DNA from: Caenimonas soli
GTDB lineage: Bacteria > Pseudomonadota > Gammaproteobacteria > Burkholderiales > Burkholderiaceae_C
Direction of reading: 5' to 3'
Length of the DNA: 64,000 nucleotides
Assembly: GCF_013155545.1 (NCBI RefSeq)
Contig: NZ_JABJVV010000016.1
Location: 62,001 to 126,000 of the forward strand
Part shown: piece by piece, positions 1 through 9,814 of the stretch
Layout of the letters: each line of letters opens with the position of its first letter
Position numbering within the stretch: position 1 is the stretch's first letter
Program-made: the position numbers and the translations under genes
Notes under the pieces: model-generated
The model's input: only the letters and a program-made list of their open reading frames with translations
Database searches by the model: none
What the model was told of the DNA's origin: nothing

Positions 1-1149
1 GCCAAGGGGGATGAGGCGGACCCGGCGGTGAAAAAGGTCGGTGCAGCCTTGAAAGCGACCGACCCGATCAACATCCAGTTCACGAGCGGCACCACGGGAT
101 TCCCGAAGGGCGCGACCCTCACGCACCGCAACATCCTGAACAATGGCTTTTTCATCGGCGAGGCCATGAAGCTGTCGGAACACGACCGGCTCTGCATCCC
201 GGTTCCGCTCTACCACTGCTTCGGCATGGTGCTCGGCAATCTTGCCTGCCTCACCCACGGCGCCGCCATTGTCTATCCCAATGACGGGTTCGATCCGCTG
301 GCCGTGCTGGAAACGGTGCAGGCCGAGCGGTGCACGGGCCTGCACGGCGTGCCGACCATGTTCATCGCCGAGCTCGCGCACCCGCGGTTCGACGAGTTCG
401 ACCTGTCTTCGCTCCGAACCGGCATCATGGCCGGCTCCCCTTGCCCGATCGAAGTGATGAAGCAGGTGGTCAGCCGCATGCGCATGAGCGAAGTCACCAT
501 CGCCTACGGCATGACGGAAACGAGCCCCGTCAGCTGCCAGAGCACGACCGATACGCCGTTGGAGACGCGCGTTTCTACGGTCGGCCGGGTGCACCCGCAC
601 CTGGAGATCAAGGTGGTCGATCCAGAAACCCGTGCGCTGCTGCCGGTGGGCGCCACCGGAGAGTTCTGCACCAAGGGGTATTCCGTCATGCATGGCTACT
701 GGGGCGATTCAGAGAAAACGGCCGAAGCCATCGATGACGAGGGCTGGATGCACACCGGTGACCTGGCGACCATGGATGGACGCGGCTACGTGAACATCGT
801 GGGCCGCATCAAGGATATGGTGATCCGCGGCGGCGAGAACGTGTACCCGCGCGAGATCGAGGAATTCCTGTACTGTCATCCCGCCGTGTCCGACGTGCAG
901 GTCGTCGGCGTCCCCGATGCCAAATACGGCGAGGAGCTGTGCGCCTGGATCGTGCTCAAGCCTGGTCACCACGTGGAGGCAGAGGACATACGCGCTTTCT
1001 GCAAGGGGCAGATTGCGCACTACAAGGTGCCGCGATACGTGAGGTTCGTGGACCGTTTTCCCATGACGATCACCGGGAAGATTCAGAAATTCGTCATGCG
1101 GGACATCATGAAGGCGGAGCTCAACATCGCCGAGCAGCGGACCGCGTAG
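1..1149 (+). CDS. Acyl-CoA synthetase (AMP-forming), 3' part
   Basis: This is the C-terminal ~380 residues of an ANL-superfamily ligase that activates a carboxylic (probably fatty) acid as acyl-AMP and then acyl-CoA. The frame is open to the first base of the window, so the true start lies upstream. Visible motifs are the P-loop [11 protein letters not shown], the YGMTETSP aromatic/acyl-AMP motif, WMHTGDLA, the hinge [16 protein letters not shown] and the terminal catalytic-lysine motif TGKIQKF. The last ~110 residues form the mobile C-terminal domain. The substrate cannot be deduced from the sequence. Family assignment is firm. Confidence 0.93.
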   Translation, partial: AKGDEADPAVKKVGAALKATDPINIQFTSGTTGFPKGATLTHRNILNNGFFIGEAMKLSEHDRLCIPVPLYHCFGMVLGNLACLTHGAAIVYPNDGFDPLAVLETVQAERCTGLHGVPTMFIAELAHPRFDEFDLSSLRTGIMAGSPCPIEVMKQVVSRMRMSEVTIAYGMTETSPVSCQSTTDTPLETRVSTVGRVHPHLEIKVVDPETRALLPVGATGEFCTKGYSVMHGYWGDSEKTAEAIDDEGWMHTGDLATMDGRGYVNIVGRIKDMVIRGGENVYPREIEEFLYCHPAVSDVQVVGVPDAKYGEELCAWIVLKPGHHVEAEDIRAFCKGQIAHYKVPRYVRFVDRFPMTITGKIQKFVMRDIMKAELNIAEQRTA

Positions 1150-1173
1150 CGGCAAGCGTCAGGGACCGCCACC

Positions 1174-1554
1174 TCAGCGGTTACACCCCAGGCGCGACTT
1201 GCGCGGCAACAGCAGCACCGGTATCAGGAGCAGCAGCGCCAGCGCGAGCAGCGTGGCGAACCCCGGCATGTGGCCGAAGCCGCGCCCGTGCACGTACGCG
1301 CTGGCGATCCGGAAGATCTGGTAACCCGCAGACGCGATGCCCAGCCACCAGGCCCAGGCATGGCGCTGCCACAAGCCGAAGGTCACCAGCGCGGCGATCA
1401 GCAGCGCGATCCACAGGGTGGGTTGCGCCAGGCTGTGCCCCAGGGCGCGGAAGCTGCCGGTGCGCTGGAAGTGGTAGACGGTACCGCTCACGAGCAGCGC
1501 ACCATAGGCGGCGCAAGACAGGGAGGCGAGGCGGATCTGGGTATGGGCGGACAT
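1174..1554 (-). CDS. Small four-helix membrane protein, unknown function
   Basis: A 126-residue hydrophobic protein that I do not recognise. About four membrane-spanning segments can be seen (roughly residues 10-28, 42-62, 66-86 and 98-118), and the tail is basic (PRKSRLGCNR). It converges on the acyl-CoA synthetase and has no clear operon partner. The hydrophobic periodicity and ordinary codon use suggest a real gene. The opposite strand also has long open frames here, but they translate to Arg/Pro/Gly-rich nonsense. Confidence 0.6.
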   Translation of the reverse strand: MSAHTQIRLASLSCAAYGALLVSGTVYHFQRTGSFRALGHSLAQPTLWIALLIAALVTFGLWQRHAWAWWLGIASAGYQIFRIASAYVHGRGFGHMPGFATLLALALLLLIPVLLLPRKSRLGCNR

Positions 1555-1692
1555 GCGGGCAATATAGTGGAGGCGCAGAGGGAAGTGAACCCAGCGCGGC
1601 CATTCGCTCGCTTGTTGTTGGAGAAACTCGACACCTCAGCCCCGCGCGTTCTCGCGCAACGGCGCAATCACAAACCGGTACTTCACATCGCT

Positions 1693-2318
1693 TCACAGCA
1701 TGCGTTCGTAAGCCTCGTTGATCTGAGCCATCGCGATCGGTTCGATGTCGGCCACGATGCCGTGCTCGGCGCAGAAGTCGAGCATCTGCTGCGTCTCGGG
1801 GATGCCGCCGATCAGCGAGCCGGCCAGGCGGCGGCGCTTCATGATCAGGCCGAACACCCCGGGCCAGGGATGGGGCGAGGACGGCGCGCCCACCAGGGTC
1901 ATGGTACCGTCCAGCTTCAAGAGGGTCAGGAACGGATCGAGGTCGTGCGGGGCGGCCACGGTGTTCAGGATGAAGTCGAAGCTGTTGAGGTGGGCGTTCA
2001 TCTCATCGCTGTTCTTCGAGACCACCACCTCCTTGGCGCCGAGCCGGAGCGCGTCGTCCTTCTTGCCGGGCGAGGTGGTGAACAGCACCAAACGTCGTCG
2101 GCGACAGCCGTGACCCGGCCGACGATCTCATGGCCGGGCACGCAGGGATAGTTGGCCTGTCCCCATTCGCTGCGCACGGTGTGCAGGTCGGAATGGCAGA
2201 CGCCGCAATGCAAGATTTGGATGGCCACGTCGCGCGCCTGCGGCGCCCGGCGCTCAAAAGTGAAGGGGGCGAGCGGCGTGGTCGCCGACCGCGCGGCGTA
2301 GCCGTAGGCGATGCTCAT
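1693..2318 (-). pseudogene. Zinc-dependent alcohol dehydrogenase, decayed
   Basis: Remnant of a ~350-residue NAD(P)-dependent medium-chain alcohol dehydrogenase of the YahK/cinnamyl-alcohol type. The N-terminal ~77 residues (start ATG at 2318, with [11 protein letters not shown] and the [11 protein letters not shown] zinc motif) are in one frame and end near 2093. The C-terminal ~130 residues (from [16 protein letters not shown] to NEAYERML) are in another. The middle, with the structural-zinc lobe and the GxGxxG start of the Rossmann fold, about 130 residues, is missing. A TGA replaces one codon near the end, after which the frame still reads SDVKYRFVI, the usual C-terminus. So there is an internal deletion, a frameshift and a late nonsense codon. 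Confidence 0.85.
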
Positions 2319-2406
2319 GCAGGGACTCCTCGGGGAAGAGCCCAGTCTAGGCCGCGGGGCGATCATCGGGGGGCCTTGACCCTATCCGTTACACGATAAT
2401 TCAGCC

Positions 2407-2850
2407 ATGTCTTCCATCACCCTGCGCTTTCTCGCCGAACCCAGCACCGTCAACTTCGGCGGCAACGTGCATGGCGGCACCGTCATGAAATGGATCGACG
2501 AGGCCGGCTACGCCTGCGCCACCAGCTGGGCCAAGCGCTACTGCGTCACGGTGTTCGTCGGCGGCATCCGCTTCCATCACCCGGTTCGCATCGGCCACCT
2601 GGTGGAAGTGGAGGCCCGCCTGGCCTACACCGGCTCCACCAGCATGAACATTTCGGTAGAGGTGCGCAGCGGCGACATGAAGGCGGGCCAGCTGCAGACC
2701 ACCACCGAGTGCCTGATCGTCTTCGTCTCGGTCGACGAGAAGGGCAAGCCGGTGCCGGTGGCGCCCTGGAAACCCGAGACGCCCGCCGATGTGGCGCTGG
2801 CGCAGCGGGCGCGCGCCCAGCTCGACGCGTCGCGCGCAGCGGGCAAGTGA
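2407..2850 (+). CDS. Acyl-CoA thioesterase, hotdog fold (YciA-like)
   Basis: A 147-residue single hotdog-domain thioesterase that hydrolyses acyl-CoA to free acid and CoA in the cytosol. The N-terminal block (FGGNVHGGTVMKWIDEAG) is the typical acyl-CoA hydrolase signature with its catalytic Asp, followed by the FVGGIRFHHPVRIGHLVEV strand block. Length matches the YciA/cytosolic acyl-CoA hydrolase family. The gene stands alone, diverging from the alcohol dehydrogenase remnant and converging on the deacylase. The acyl-chain preference cannot be told from sequence. Confidence 0.9.
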   Translation: MSSITLRFLAEPSTVNFGGNVHGGTVMKWIDEAGYACATSWAKRYCVTVFVGGIRFHHPVRIGHLVEVEARLAYTGSTSMNISVEVRSGDMKAGQLQTTTECLIVFVSVDEKGKPVPVAPWKPETPADVALAQRARAQLDASRAAGK

Positions 2851-2863
2851 CCGCGCGCGGCGC

Positions 2864-3838
2864 TCAGAGCGGGCGCCGCCGGGCCCAGCGCACGACGGTC
2901 ACGCCGGACTGGGCTTGCCGGATGGAGGGCATGACCAGCACGCAGTCGTCGTAGGGCGTGAGCACGGGCTCGCCGTCGTTCCAGCCGATCACGGTGCCGG
3001 CGCGCGCGATCACTTCGAGACCGCTGAAGGGCTCGGCGAATCGGAAATTCGCGCTGCGCGCGACCACCGCGCCGGTCACTTCCAGTGCCCACTGGCGCGG
3101 TGCATCGGGCTGTCGCCAGCCCGGCAGCAGACGCTCGCACTGCGCCGCCTCCAGAACGCCGGAGGCCTGCAGAAAGCGCACGCAGAGGTCTTGCGCCACG
3201 GTACGGCTTTCGAGATGGCCATGAAAACCGCATTCGATCAGAAGCGATCGGGTGCCGTTGTCGCTTCCGTCGGCGCACAGGTCACCGAAGCGGCCGTAGT
3301 CGCGCATGCGCACACCGTCCTTGTGGCCGGGGTCCACCACGATGTGCTCGGGGCTGCGCAGTGTGCGCGCCAGCGCCAGGTTGCGCGCTTGCATGCCCGT
3401 GAGCAAAAGCGGCGCGGCGGGTTCGTGCATGCTGTGCAGATCGAGCAGCCAGTCGGCTTCGGCGACGAAGGGACGCAGCGCGGCCGCGCGCCGACGCTCC
3501 TGCGTGCCCCCGGCCTGGATGCGCTCGGGCGACCACTGGCGGTTGAGGTCCTCGTCCACGAAGCGCGAAGCGTCATGATTGCCGGGATCGAAGCGGTCGA
3601 ACGCGGCGAGGTTGCAGAAGGCCAGAGTCAGCCGCCCCTGATGCGGCCGTACCTGCGCTTCCAACAATCCCTTGAGCGCCCAGGCACCGCACAGCTCGTT
3701 GCCGTGGATCAACGCGGTGATCAGCACATGACGGCCCGGTCGGCCCGAGTCGAACTGCCAGACGCCCTCGACCCCGGTGTTGCCGGCGCGCCAGGCGGCG
3801 ATATCGGGCTTGGGTAACTGAAATTCCAGGCTGGTCAT
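2864..3838 (-). CDS. Succinylglutamate desuccinylase/aspartoacylase-family deacylase
   Basis: A 324-residue M14-like zinc carboxypeptidase-fold deacylase. Zinc ligands appear as HGNE (H45, E48) and LDLHS (H135), and the catalytic Glu is in IECGFHG (E202), the AstE/AspA pattern. It probably removes an acyl group from an amino-acid or related amide. The start ATG overlaps the stop of the upstream Bug receptor by four bases (ATGA), so the two are translationally coupled, which suggests that the receptor delivers this enzyme's substrate. It is not the arginine-succinyltransferase pathway enzyme by context, because no ast genes are present. Confidence 0.85.
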   Translation of the reverse strand: MTSLEFQLPKPDIAAWRAGNTGVEGVWQFDSGRPGRHVLITALIHGNELCGAWALKGLLEAQVRPHQGRLTLAFCNLAAFDRFDPGNHDASRFVDEDLNRQWSPERIQAGGTQERRRAAALRPFVAEADWLLDLHSMHEPAAPLLLTGMQARNLALARTLRSPEHIVVDPGHKDGVRMRDYGRFGDLCADGSDNGTRSLLIECGFHGHLESRTVAQDLCVRFLQASGVLEAAQCERLLPGWRQPDAPRQWALEVTGAVVARSANFRFAEPFSGLEVIARAGTVIGWNDGEPVLTPYDDCVLVMPSIRQAQSGVTVVRWARRRPL

Positions 3839-4824
3839 TCCTTGATCTTCGCGAAATCCACAATGCGCTTGTACTTGGCGGTTTCCTGGTTCAGGAACTT
3901 CGTCATGTCCACGTTCGGAGACGAGACGGTGGAGCCCGAGTCCTCTAGTTTCTTGCGCAACTCGGGCGTTTTCAGTGACTCGTTCAAGGCCGTCTTGAGC
4001 TTGGCCACCACCGGCTCGGGCAGGCGCGCCGGCCCCATCAGGGCAAACCAGATGTTGATGTCCAGGTTCTTGAGCTTGGGGTGTTCGGCAAGGGCGGGGA
4101 TGTCGGCCGTCAGCGGCGAGCGTTTCGCCTCGGTTGTGCCAAGTGCCACCACCTTGCCGCTGCGGATATGCGGCAGGCCGCTGGACAGCACGAACACGCC
4201 GAAATCGATGTTGTTGCCCAGCAGGTCGTTGGCGAGCGGCGCCACGCCGCGGTAGGGAATATGGGTCATGAACAGGCCACCCTGGTCCTTGGCCATCTCG
4301 CCGGCCAGGTGCAGGGCCGTGCCCACGCCCGAGCTGCCGTAGCTGTACTTGCCGGGGTTCTGTTTAACCAGGCTGATGAACTGGTCCACGGTCTTGACGC
4401 CGGATTTTTGCGAGGCCACCAGCACCATGGGCTGGGCCGCGATCAGGCCGATCGGGGTGAAGTCCTTGAGGTCGTACCGGACTGCGCTCGACACCAGGCG
4501 GTTGATCGCGATCTCGTTGCTCGCGCCGACCAGCAGGGTGTAGCCGTCGGGTGCGGCGTTGGCCACCTTCTGCGCGCCGATCGCTCCGCCGGCGCCGCCC
4601 ACGTTGTCGATGATCACCGGCACGCCGAGCTTGCGCGACAGCTCGGCGCCCAGGGTGCGGCCATTGAGGTCGGTGCTGCCGCCAGGCGGGTAACCGACCA
4701 CGATGGTGATGGGCTTGCTGGGATAGGCATCGGGTTGCGCCGCACATGGCAGCGCCGCCAGCATCGGCAGGGCGGAGAGGGCGAACAGGCGAGCGGCGCG
4801 GCGCGCGGGAAAACAGGCAGGCAT
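3835..4824 (-). CDS. Tripartite tricarboxylate transporter receptor (Bug family)
   Basis: A 329-residue periplasmic solute-binding protein. The start at 4824 gives a clean Sec signal peptide (MPACFPARRAARLFALSALP, then a hydrophobic run cleaved near CAAQ), followed by the Bug hallmarks YPSKPITIVVGYPPGGSTD, the N-terminal ligand loop, and APDGYTLL. It binds a carboxylate-type ligand and passes it to a TctAB-type permease, which is not in the window. It is encoded between a LysR regulator (same strand, 99 bp upstream) and the deacylase, with which it shares an ATGA overlap. Confidence 0.92.
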   Translation of the reverse strand: MPACFPARRAARLFALSALPMLAALPCAAQPDAYPSKPITIVVGYPPGGSTDLNGRTLGAELSRKLGVPVIIDNVGGAGGAIGAQKVANAAPDGYTLLVGASNEIAINRLVSSAVRYDLKDFTPIGLIAAQPMVLVASQKSGVKTVDQFISLVKQNPGKYSYGSSGVGTALHLAGEMAKDQGGLFMTHIPYRGVAPLANDLLGNNIDFGVFVLSSGLPHIRSGKVVALGTTEAKRSPLTADIPALAEHPKLKNLDINIWFALMGPARLPEPVVAKLKTALNESLKTPELRKKLEDSGSTVSSPNVDMTKFLNQETAKYKRIVDFAKIKE

Positions 4825-4923
4825 TGCAGCTCCTGAAAGCGATGTGAATGACTGGATTATTCCTCTCGAATCCTGGCACCCTGTGCCATTTCGGCACACT
4901 TCAGGACTTTTCCGGCACGCGGC

Positions 4924-5817
4924 TCAGCGCTGCTCGAGTATCTGCCACAAGCGCTCGGCCGGTGGACTCAGGCGACGCTTGGCACGATAGGCGCGGACTT
5001 CAAAGCCGACCTCTACGTGCGCGTCGCCCAGCACGACGAGCCGGCCGGCCTTGCAGGCGCCCGACACCATGGACCAGGGCAGCCATGCCACGCCCAGACC
5101 CTTGAGTGCGTATTCGAAGACGGCATCCGCCGAATCGCACTCGATCACGCGCTTCAGGCGCGGCGCATGCGGATTGTTCGCCAGGTGATCCTCGACCAGC
5201 CTGCCGAGCGCGAGCGTGCCGCCATAAGCCAGGTAGGGCGCGGCGGTCCTGGCTCCAAAGCCGTGCTGGCCTCGCCCCTGGGCATTGGCCCGCGACACGG
5301 GCACCAGTTTGTCCTGCGCCAGCGTGAGGTGCGCGTACTGTTTGGCGCTGAGCCGCAGCGCCAGCAGGGGGTGGTGGTAGATGAGCATGAAGTCGGCTTC
5401 GCCACGTTCCAGCATCTGCACCGTATCGGTCAGCGAACGGGTCAGGATGCGCAACTCGCCCTGTGCCAGCACCGGCCTCAGGTGCAGCAGCAGATCGGCC
5501 AGCAGGGTGCGCGCCAGCGTGCGTCCGGTGGCCAGGGTGACGGTGCCCGCCTGGCGCCCCGCGGCATCGAGCAGCGCATTGCGCGCGTGGCCCAGGCTGC
5601 CCAACATCTGCTGCGCGTTGTCCAGCAGACTTGCGCCCGCTGCGGTCAGGGTGACGGGCAGGCTGCCGCGCTCGATCAGCGGCGTGCCGGCCCAGGCCTC
5701 CAGCGCTTTGATGCGTCGCCCGAATGCCGGGTGCGTGACGTGACGCAGTTCGGCTGCACGTCCGAAGCTGCGCATCTGCGCCAGGGCCATGAAGTCTTCC
5801 AGCCATTTGAGCTGCAT
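4924..5817 (-). CDS. LysR-family transcriptional regulator
   Basis: A 297-residue LTTR. The N-terminal winged helix covers residues 1-60 (MQLKWLEDFMALAQMRSF ... RRIKALEAW), followed by an effector domain with the two alpha/beta lobes. The helix-turn-helix is slightly unusual (THPAFGRRI where TQPAVSRQI is common), a variant seen in a LTTR subgroup. It lies in the same direction as, and just upstream of, the Bug receptor and deacylase, and probably regulates them. It starts 18 bp after pyrF, so some readthrough from pyrF is likely. Confidence 0.92.
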   Translation of the reverse strand: MQLKWLEDFMALAQMRSFGRAAELRHVTHPAFGRRIKALEAWAGTPLIERGSLPVTLTAAGASLLDNAQQMLGSLGHARNALLDAAGRQAGTVTLATGRTLARTLLADLLLHLRPVLAQGELRILTRSLTDTVQMLERGEADFMLIYHHPLLALRLSAKQYAHLTLAQDKLVPVSRANAQGRGQHGFGARTAAPYLAYGGTLALGRLVEDHLANNPHAPRLKRVIECDSADAVFEYALKGLGVAWLPWSMVSGACKAGRLVVLGDAHVEVGFEVRAYRAKRRLSPPAERLWQILEQR

Positions 5818-5835
5818 GGCGCCAGGCCTACCTGG

Positions 5836-6660
5836 TTAGGGACGCGCGGCCTGCAACAGATCCCGTGTCCTGCGCGCCTCGCGCCGCGCCGCCTCGGCGA
5901 AACCTTCCCCATCCGAGGCATAAAGAATCGCCCGAGAAGAACTCACAACGATCGGCGCATCTGCACGCCAGCCCGCTTTCACGGTGGCAATCGCATCCCC
6001 GCCTTGCGCGCCAATGCCGGGAATCAAGAGGGGCACGCTCGGCGCGACTTTGCGCACACCTTCGATTTCGGCCGGATAAGTCGCTCCGACCACCAGCCCC
6101 AACTGCCCGTTCAGGTTCCAGGGCCCTTGCGCCAGCCGCGCCACATGCTCGTACAGCAGCGGCTCGCCTGGAATCGACGACAGCCGCTGGTTCTGCAGGT
6201 CATCGCCACCGGGATTGGAGGTGCGGCACAGCAGGAACGCGCCCTTGCCCTCGAATCTGAGATAAGGCTGCACCGAATCGAAGCCCATGAAGGGCGACAA
6301 GGTCACCGCGTCGGCGCCATAGCGCTCGAAAGCCTCCTTGGCGTATTGCTCCGCGGTGGAACCGATGTCGCCGCGCTTGGCGTCCAGGATCACCGGGACA
6401 TGGGGCGCATTGCGGCGCATGTGTTCCATCAACTGCTCGAGCTGGCCTTCGGCGCGGTGCGCGGCGAAGTACGCGATCTGCGGCTTGAAGGCGATGGCCA
6501 GGTCGGCCGTGGCATCGACGATGCGGGCGCAGAAGTCGTAGATCTTGCTGGCATCGCCCTTGAGGTGCGCCGGAAAGCGGGCGGGCTCGGGGTCCAGGCC
6601 CACGCAGAGCATGGAACCATTGCGGCGCTGTGCGTCCTGCAGCATTTCGATGAAGGTCAT
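5836..6660 (-). CDS. pyrF: Orotidine 5'-phosphate decarboxylase
   Basis: A 274-residue type-2 OMP decarboxylase that makes UMP from OMP, the last step of de novo pyrimidine synthesis. It starts at ATG 6660 ([20 protein letters not shown]). The catalytic charge network [15 protein letters not shown] is intact, and so are the phosphate-binding VGATYP and PGIGAQGGD loops. Length fits the ~270-residue long-form family found in Burkholderiales. The frame is open further upstream, but that extension reads as antisense of the EamA transporter gene and was rejected. Confidence 0.96.
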   Translation of the reverse strand: MTFIEMLQDAQRRNGSMLCVGLDPEPARFPAHLKGDASKIYDFCARIVDATADLAIAFKPQIAYFAAHRAEGQLEQLMEHMRRNAPHVPVILDAKRGDIGSTAEQYAKEAFERYGADAVTLSPFMGFDSVQPYLRFEGKGAFLLCRTSNPGGDDLQNQRLSSIPGEPLLYEHVARLAQGPWNLNGQLGLVVGATYPAEIEGVRKVAPSVPLLIPGIGAQGGDAIATVKAGWRADAPIVVSSSRAILYASDGEGFAEAARREARRTRDLLQAARP

Positions 6661-6712
6661 GGGTGGATTGTAGTAAGCGGGCTTTTGCTTATCAGTCCAC
6701 AATGCGCAGCCT

Positions 6713-7597
6713 ATGCAACGGCTGACCCAACAACAACTCGTCACCCTCATCGTTCTCACCGTGGTCTGGGGCTTCAACTGGCCCGTGATGAAGCAGGGCG
6801 TCAGCGTCTTTCCCCCCTTGAGTTTTCGCGCGCTGTCGATCCTGCTGGGCATTCCCGTGCTGGGCTTGGCGCTGGTGTTGCTCAAGGTCCCATTCCGGGT
6901 GCCGCGGCGCCACTGGCCCGAGTTGGCCTTGCTCACCGTGAGCAACATGCTGATCTGGCATGTCTGCATCATCCTGGCCGTCAAAGCCCTGTCCAGCGGA
7001 CGCGCTGCCATCCTGGGCTACACCATGCCGATCTTCTCGGCCCTCATCGGAGCCATGGTCTTCTCGGCCGTGATGTCCAAGCGCACCTGGCTGGGCGTGG
7101 CGGCTGCGGCGCTTGGCGTCAGTCTGCTGCTGTGGCACGAATTCACCGGCCTGGCCGGTCGCCCCGGTGCCGTGGCGCTGGCATTGTTCGCGGCCGCCGT
7201 CTGGGCGCTGGGCACGCAGCTGCTACGGCGCAGCAAGATCGGCTTGCCGACGCTCACGCTGTCGTTCTGGATGACCGTGGCCGCCGGCCTGGTGCTGAGC
7301 GTGCTGGCCGCGGTGTTCGAGCGCGACCAGTGGCAGGTGCCGAGCGCGCCGGCGGCCTGGTCCATCGGTTACAACGCCGTGCTGATCTTCGGCTATGCCC
7401 ACGCCGCCTGGTTCTATCTGGCCCGCTCGCTGCCGCCGGTCGCATCCACGCTGAGCGTGATGTTCATCCCCGTGCTCGGCGTGTTCAGCGGCGCCCTGTG
7501 GCTGGGCGAAGTGCTGAACTGGCAGGACTGGGCCGCGGTGCTGCTGATGGTGATTGCCATCGCTTCCGTGCTGTGGCCGGCCAAGGAAACTGCCTAG
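6713..7597 (+). CDS. EamA/DMT-family transporter
   Basis: A 294-residue inner-membrane protein with about ten predicted transmembrane helices in two EamA repeats (roughly 8-140 and 150-288). Typical features are the [14 protein letters not shown]-terminal motif and the [19 protein letters not shown] motif in the second half. The family exports amino acids and small metabolites, and the substrate is unknown. It diverges from pyrF with a 52-bp intergenic region that must hold both promoters. Confidence 0.9.
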   Translation: MQRLTQQQLVTLIVLTVVWGFNWPVMKQGVSVFPPLSFRALSILLGIPVLGLALVLLKVPFRVPRRHWPELALLTVSNMLIWHVCIILAVKALSSGRAAILGYTMPIFSALIGAMVFSAVMSKRTWLGVAAAALGVSLLLWHEFTGLAGRPGAVALALFAAAVWALGTQLLRRSKIGLPTLTLSFWMTVAAGLVLSVLAAVFERDQWQVPSAPAAWSIGYNAVLIFGYAHAAWFYLARSLPPVASTLSVMFIPVLGVFSGALWLGEVLNWQDWAAVLLMVIAIASVLWPAKETA

Positions 7598-7618
7598 CCC
7601 TTTGCCGGTCCAAGGGCC

Positions 7619-8941
7619 ATGCACGCACTAGCACTGCGCCGGCTTCTCGCAATCGTTCTGCTGCTGCCGGCGATATCGAGCGCGTGGGCGGCGGCGCCCC
7701 TGGTGTGGCAAGCCAGCACGGAGATCGCCAGGGGCGGCGGCGTGCGCGGGCCCTGGCAGCAGAACGATTCGCGTTATGACTTCGTGGACGACCCGTCGGT
7801 CGCCATCAACGGCCGGGGTGAGGTGGCGGTGGTCTGGGTAGACCAGGCCAGCAAGGCCGTGCTGTTCCAGCGTTTCTCGGCGGACGGCAAGAAGCAGCTG
7901 GAACGGGCTAGCGATGTGTCGCGCCTGCCGCTGACTTTTTCCTGGCTGCCGCGCGTTGCGATCGCGCCCGACGCGCCGGATGCGGTCTTCGTGTTGTGGC
8001 AGGAGATCATTTTCTCGGGCGGCTCGCACGGCGGCGACATCCTGTTCGCGAAGTCCGATGACGGCGGCAGATCGTTTTCGAAAGCCGTGAACCTTTCAAG
8101 ATCGCTGGGCGGCGACGGCAAGGGGCGCATCAACCGCGAGATCTGGCACAACGGCAGCCTGGATCTGGTGGCAGGCCCACATGGAATGCTCTACGCAGCG
8201 TGGACCGAATACGACGGCCCCTTGTGGTTGAGCCGTTCCGCCGATGGGGGCCGCAGCTTCTCGCCCCCGCAACGCATCGCCGCCGGCGGCAAGCCCGCAA
8301 GGGCACCGTCGCTGGCGCTGGGGCCCGATCGCGCCGTGTACTTGACCTGGACGACCGGCGAGGACGCGGGCGCGGATATCCATTTGGCGAAGTCCTTGGA
8401 TGGCGGCGCCAGCTTCAGCCGGCCCGAGCGGGTGGCGCCCAGCAAGAACTATTCGGATGCGCCCAAGCTGGCCATGGGCCCGGGCGGAGTGTTGCACTTG
8501 GTCTATGCTGAAAGCTCGGGCGGCCCCTTCGGCCGCTATCACATCCGTTACACACGGTCCACGGACGGCGGGCGCAGTTTCGAAGCGCCGCGCGAGATCT
8601 CCAGTCCGATGCCAGGATCGTTTACCGGCGCGGCCTTCCCGGGGCTGAGCGTCGATGCGCAGGGACGGGTCTATGTCTTGTGGGAGCTCTATGCCGACGA
8701 GCGGCAACCGCCGCGCGGCTTGGCGCTTGCAACATCGGGCGACGGTGGACGTAGTTTTTCGAATCCCACCCTGGTACCGGACAGCGCGGACGCGGCCGGC
8801 GGTTTCAATGGCAGCAGCCAAGGCTTGCTGATGAGAAAAATCGCGGTGAGCGCCGGCGGCCAGTTGGCGATCGTCAACAGCAGCCTCAAGCAGGGATCGC
8901 ACAGCCGCGTCTGGCTGATGCGTGGCTCCCTGCCGCGCTGA
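7619..8941 (+). CDS. Exported BNR/Asp-box (sialidase-like beta-propeller) protein
   Basis: A 440-residue protein with a Sec signal peptide (residues ~1-23, MHALALRRLLAIVLLLPAIS ... SAWA). It has five Asp-box repeats of the form S-x-D-G-G-x-S-F (SDDGGRSF, SADGGRSF, SLDGGASF, STDGGRSF, SGDGGRSF) spaced 50-75 residues apart, which is diagnostic of a sialidase-type six-bladed propeller. I see no arginine triad or clear catalytic Tyr/Glu pair that would prove exo-sialidase activity, so the role stays open. It begins 21 bp after the EamA gene, possibly in one transcript. Confidence 0.85.
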   Translation: MHALALRRLLAIVLLLPAISSAWAAAPLVWQASTEIARGGGVRGPWQQNDSRYDFVDDPSVAINGRGEVAVVWVDQASKAVLFQRFSADGKKQLERASDVSRLPLTFSWLPRVAIAPDAPDAVFVLWQEIIFSGGSHGGDILFAKSDDGGRSFSKAVNLSRSLGGDGKGRINREIWHNGSLDLVAGPHGMLYAAWTEYDGPLWLSRSADGGRSFSPPQRIAAGGKPARAPSLALGPDRAVYLTWTTGEDAGADIHLAKSLDGGASFSRPERVAPSKNYSDAPKLAMGPGGVLHLVYAESSGGPFGRYHIRYTRSTDGGRSFEAPREISSPMPGSFTGAAFPGLSVDAQGRVYVLWELYADERQPPRGLALATSGDGGRSFSNPTLVPDSADAAGGFNGSSQGLLMRKIAVSAGGQLAIVNSSLKQGSHSRVWLMRGSLPR

Positions 8942-8946
8942 GTCGC

Positions 8947-9783
8947 TTAGCGCCGGGCGATCGCCTGCTGGTACAGGGCGCGCACCTTCGGCACGTTTTC
9001 CTGCAGGCGCTTGATGCGGTCGGGCCCGGTCGGGTGGGTGGACAGGAAAGTCGGGCCGCCGTTGCCGCCTTTGGCCTGGCTCATCTTCTCCCACAGCCTG
9101 ATGGAGGCGTCGGGATTGAAGCCGGCTCGCGCCGCCAGTTCCAGCCCCACCAGATCGGCATCGATCTCGTCCTCGCGGCTGAACCTCAAGGTGAGCAGCT
9201 GCGTGCCGATGCTGGCCGCAACGTCGCCCAGCTGGCCCAGGCCCAGCAGCGCGGCGCCCAGCGACAGGAACGCACCCGTGCCCTGGCTCTTGGCGATGCG
9301 TGCCCGCGCGTGCTCGCGCAGCGCGTGTGCCATCTCATGCCCCACCACCATGGCCGTCTCGTCGTCGGTCAACTGGAGCTGGTCCAGGATGCCGGTGAAC
9401 ACGGCGATCTTGCCGCCCGGCATGCAAAAGGCATTGATTTGCTTGCTGCCGATCAGGTTGACCTCCCAGCGCCACTGCCGCGCGCGGTCGTTCCACTTGG
9501 CGGTGTGTGCGATCAGGCGCGAAGAAATCGCGCGCAACCGCTGGAGCTGGGGGTGGCTCTCCGGCGCCAGGGCCTTTTGTGCGCGGGCCTTTTCCATCAT
9601 CTGGGTGTATTGCTGGGTCGCTACGGCCTCGATCTCAGCCGCAGGAACCAGGCTGCGCATGCGGGATGCATCGCCCACATCGACCTGGCCGAACACCGGC
9701 GTGACGGCGGCCGCACTGGCGGCCAATAAAAAGCCGCGGCGCGGCATCCAGGCAGATGACTTGGCGTAGCAGTGCTGGCACAT
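8947..9783 (-). CDS. M48-family metallopeptidase (BepA/LoiP-like)
   Basis: A zinc metalloprotease of ~279 residues with the HExxH motif in VVGHEMAHAL and the third-ligand region SREDEIDADLVGLELA. Start 9783 (MCQHCYAKSSAWMPRRG) is used. A start at 9747 would give a compact export signal, MPRRGFLLAASAAAVTPVFG, with a twin-arginine-like start, and may be the true one. It probably acts in the periplasm on misfolded or outer-membrane proteins. It diverges from the ampG-like gene with only 31 bp between. Confidence 0.9.
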   Translation of the reverse strand: MCQHCYAKSSAWMPRRGFLLAASAAAVTPVFGQVDVGDASRMRSLVPAAEIEAVATQQYTQMMEKARAQKALAPESHPQLQRLRAISSRLIAHTAKWNDRARQWRWEVNLIGSKQINAFCMPGGKIAVFTGILDQLQLTDDETAMVVGHEMAHALREHARARIAKSQGTGAFLSLGAALLGLGQLGDVAASIGTQLLTLRFSREDEIDADLVGLELAARAGFNPDASIRLWEKMSQAKGGNGGPTFLSTHPTGPDRIKRLQENVPKVRALYQQAIARR

Positions 9784-9814
9784 GAACCCATCATAATGAC
9801 GCACCCTTTCGCCC

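Noticed and set aside
5017..7779. A 920-codon open frame on the + strand
   Set aside because: It is antisense to the LysR gene and pyrF, its translation is Arg/Gly/Gln/His-rich without domains, and it is the usual high-GC shadow of real genes.
7619..8941. Calling the Asp-box protein a true sialidase
   Set aside because: Only propeller repeats are clear; the catalytic arginine triad could not be placed.
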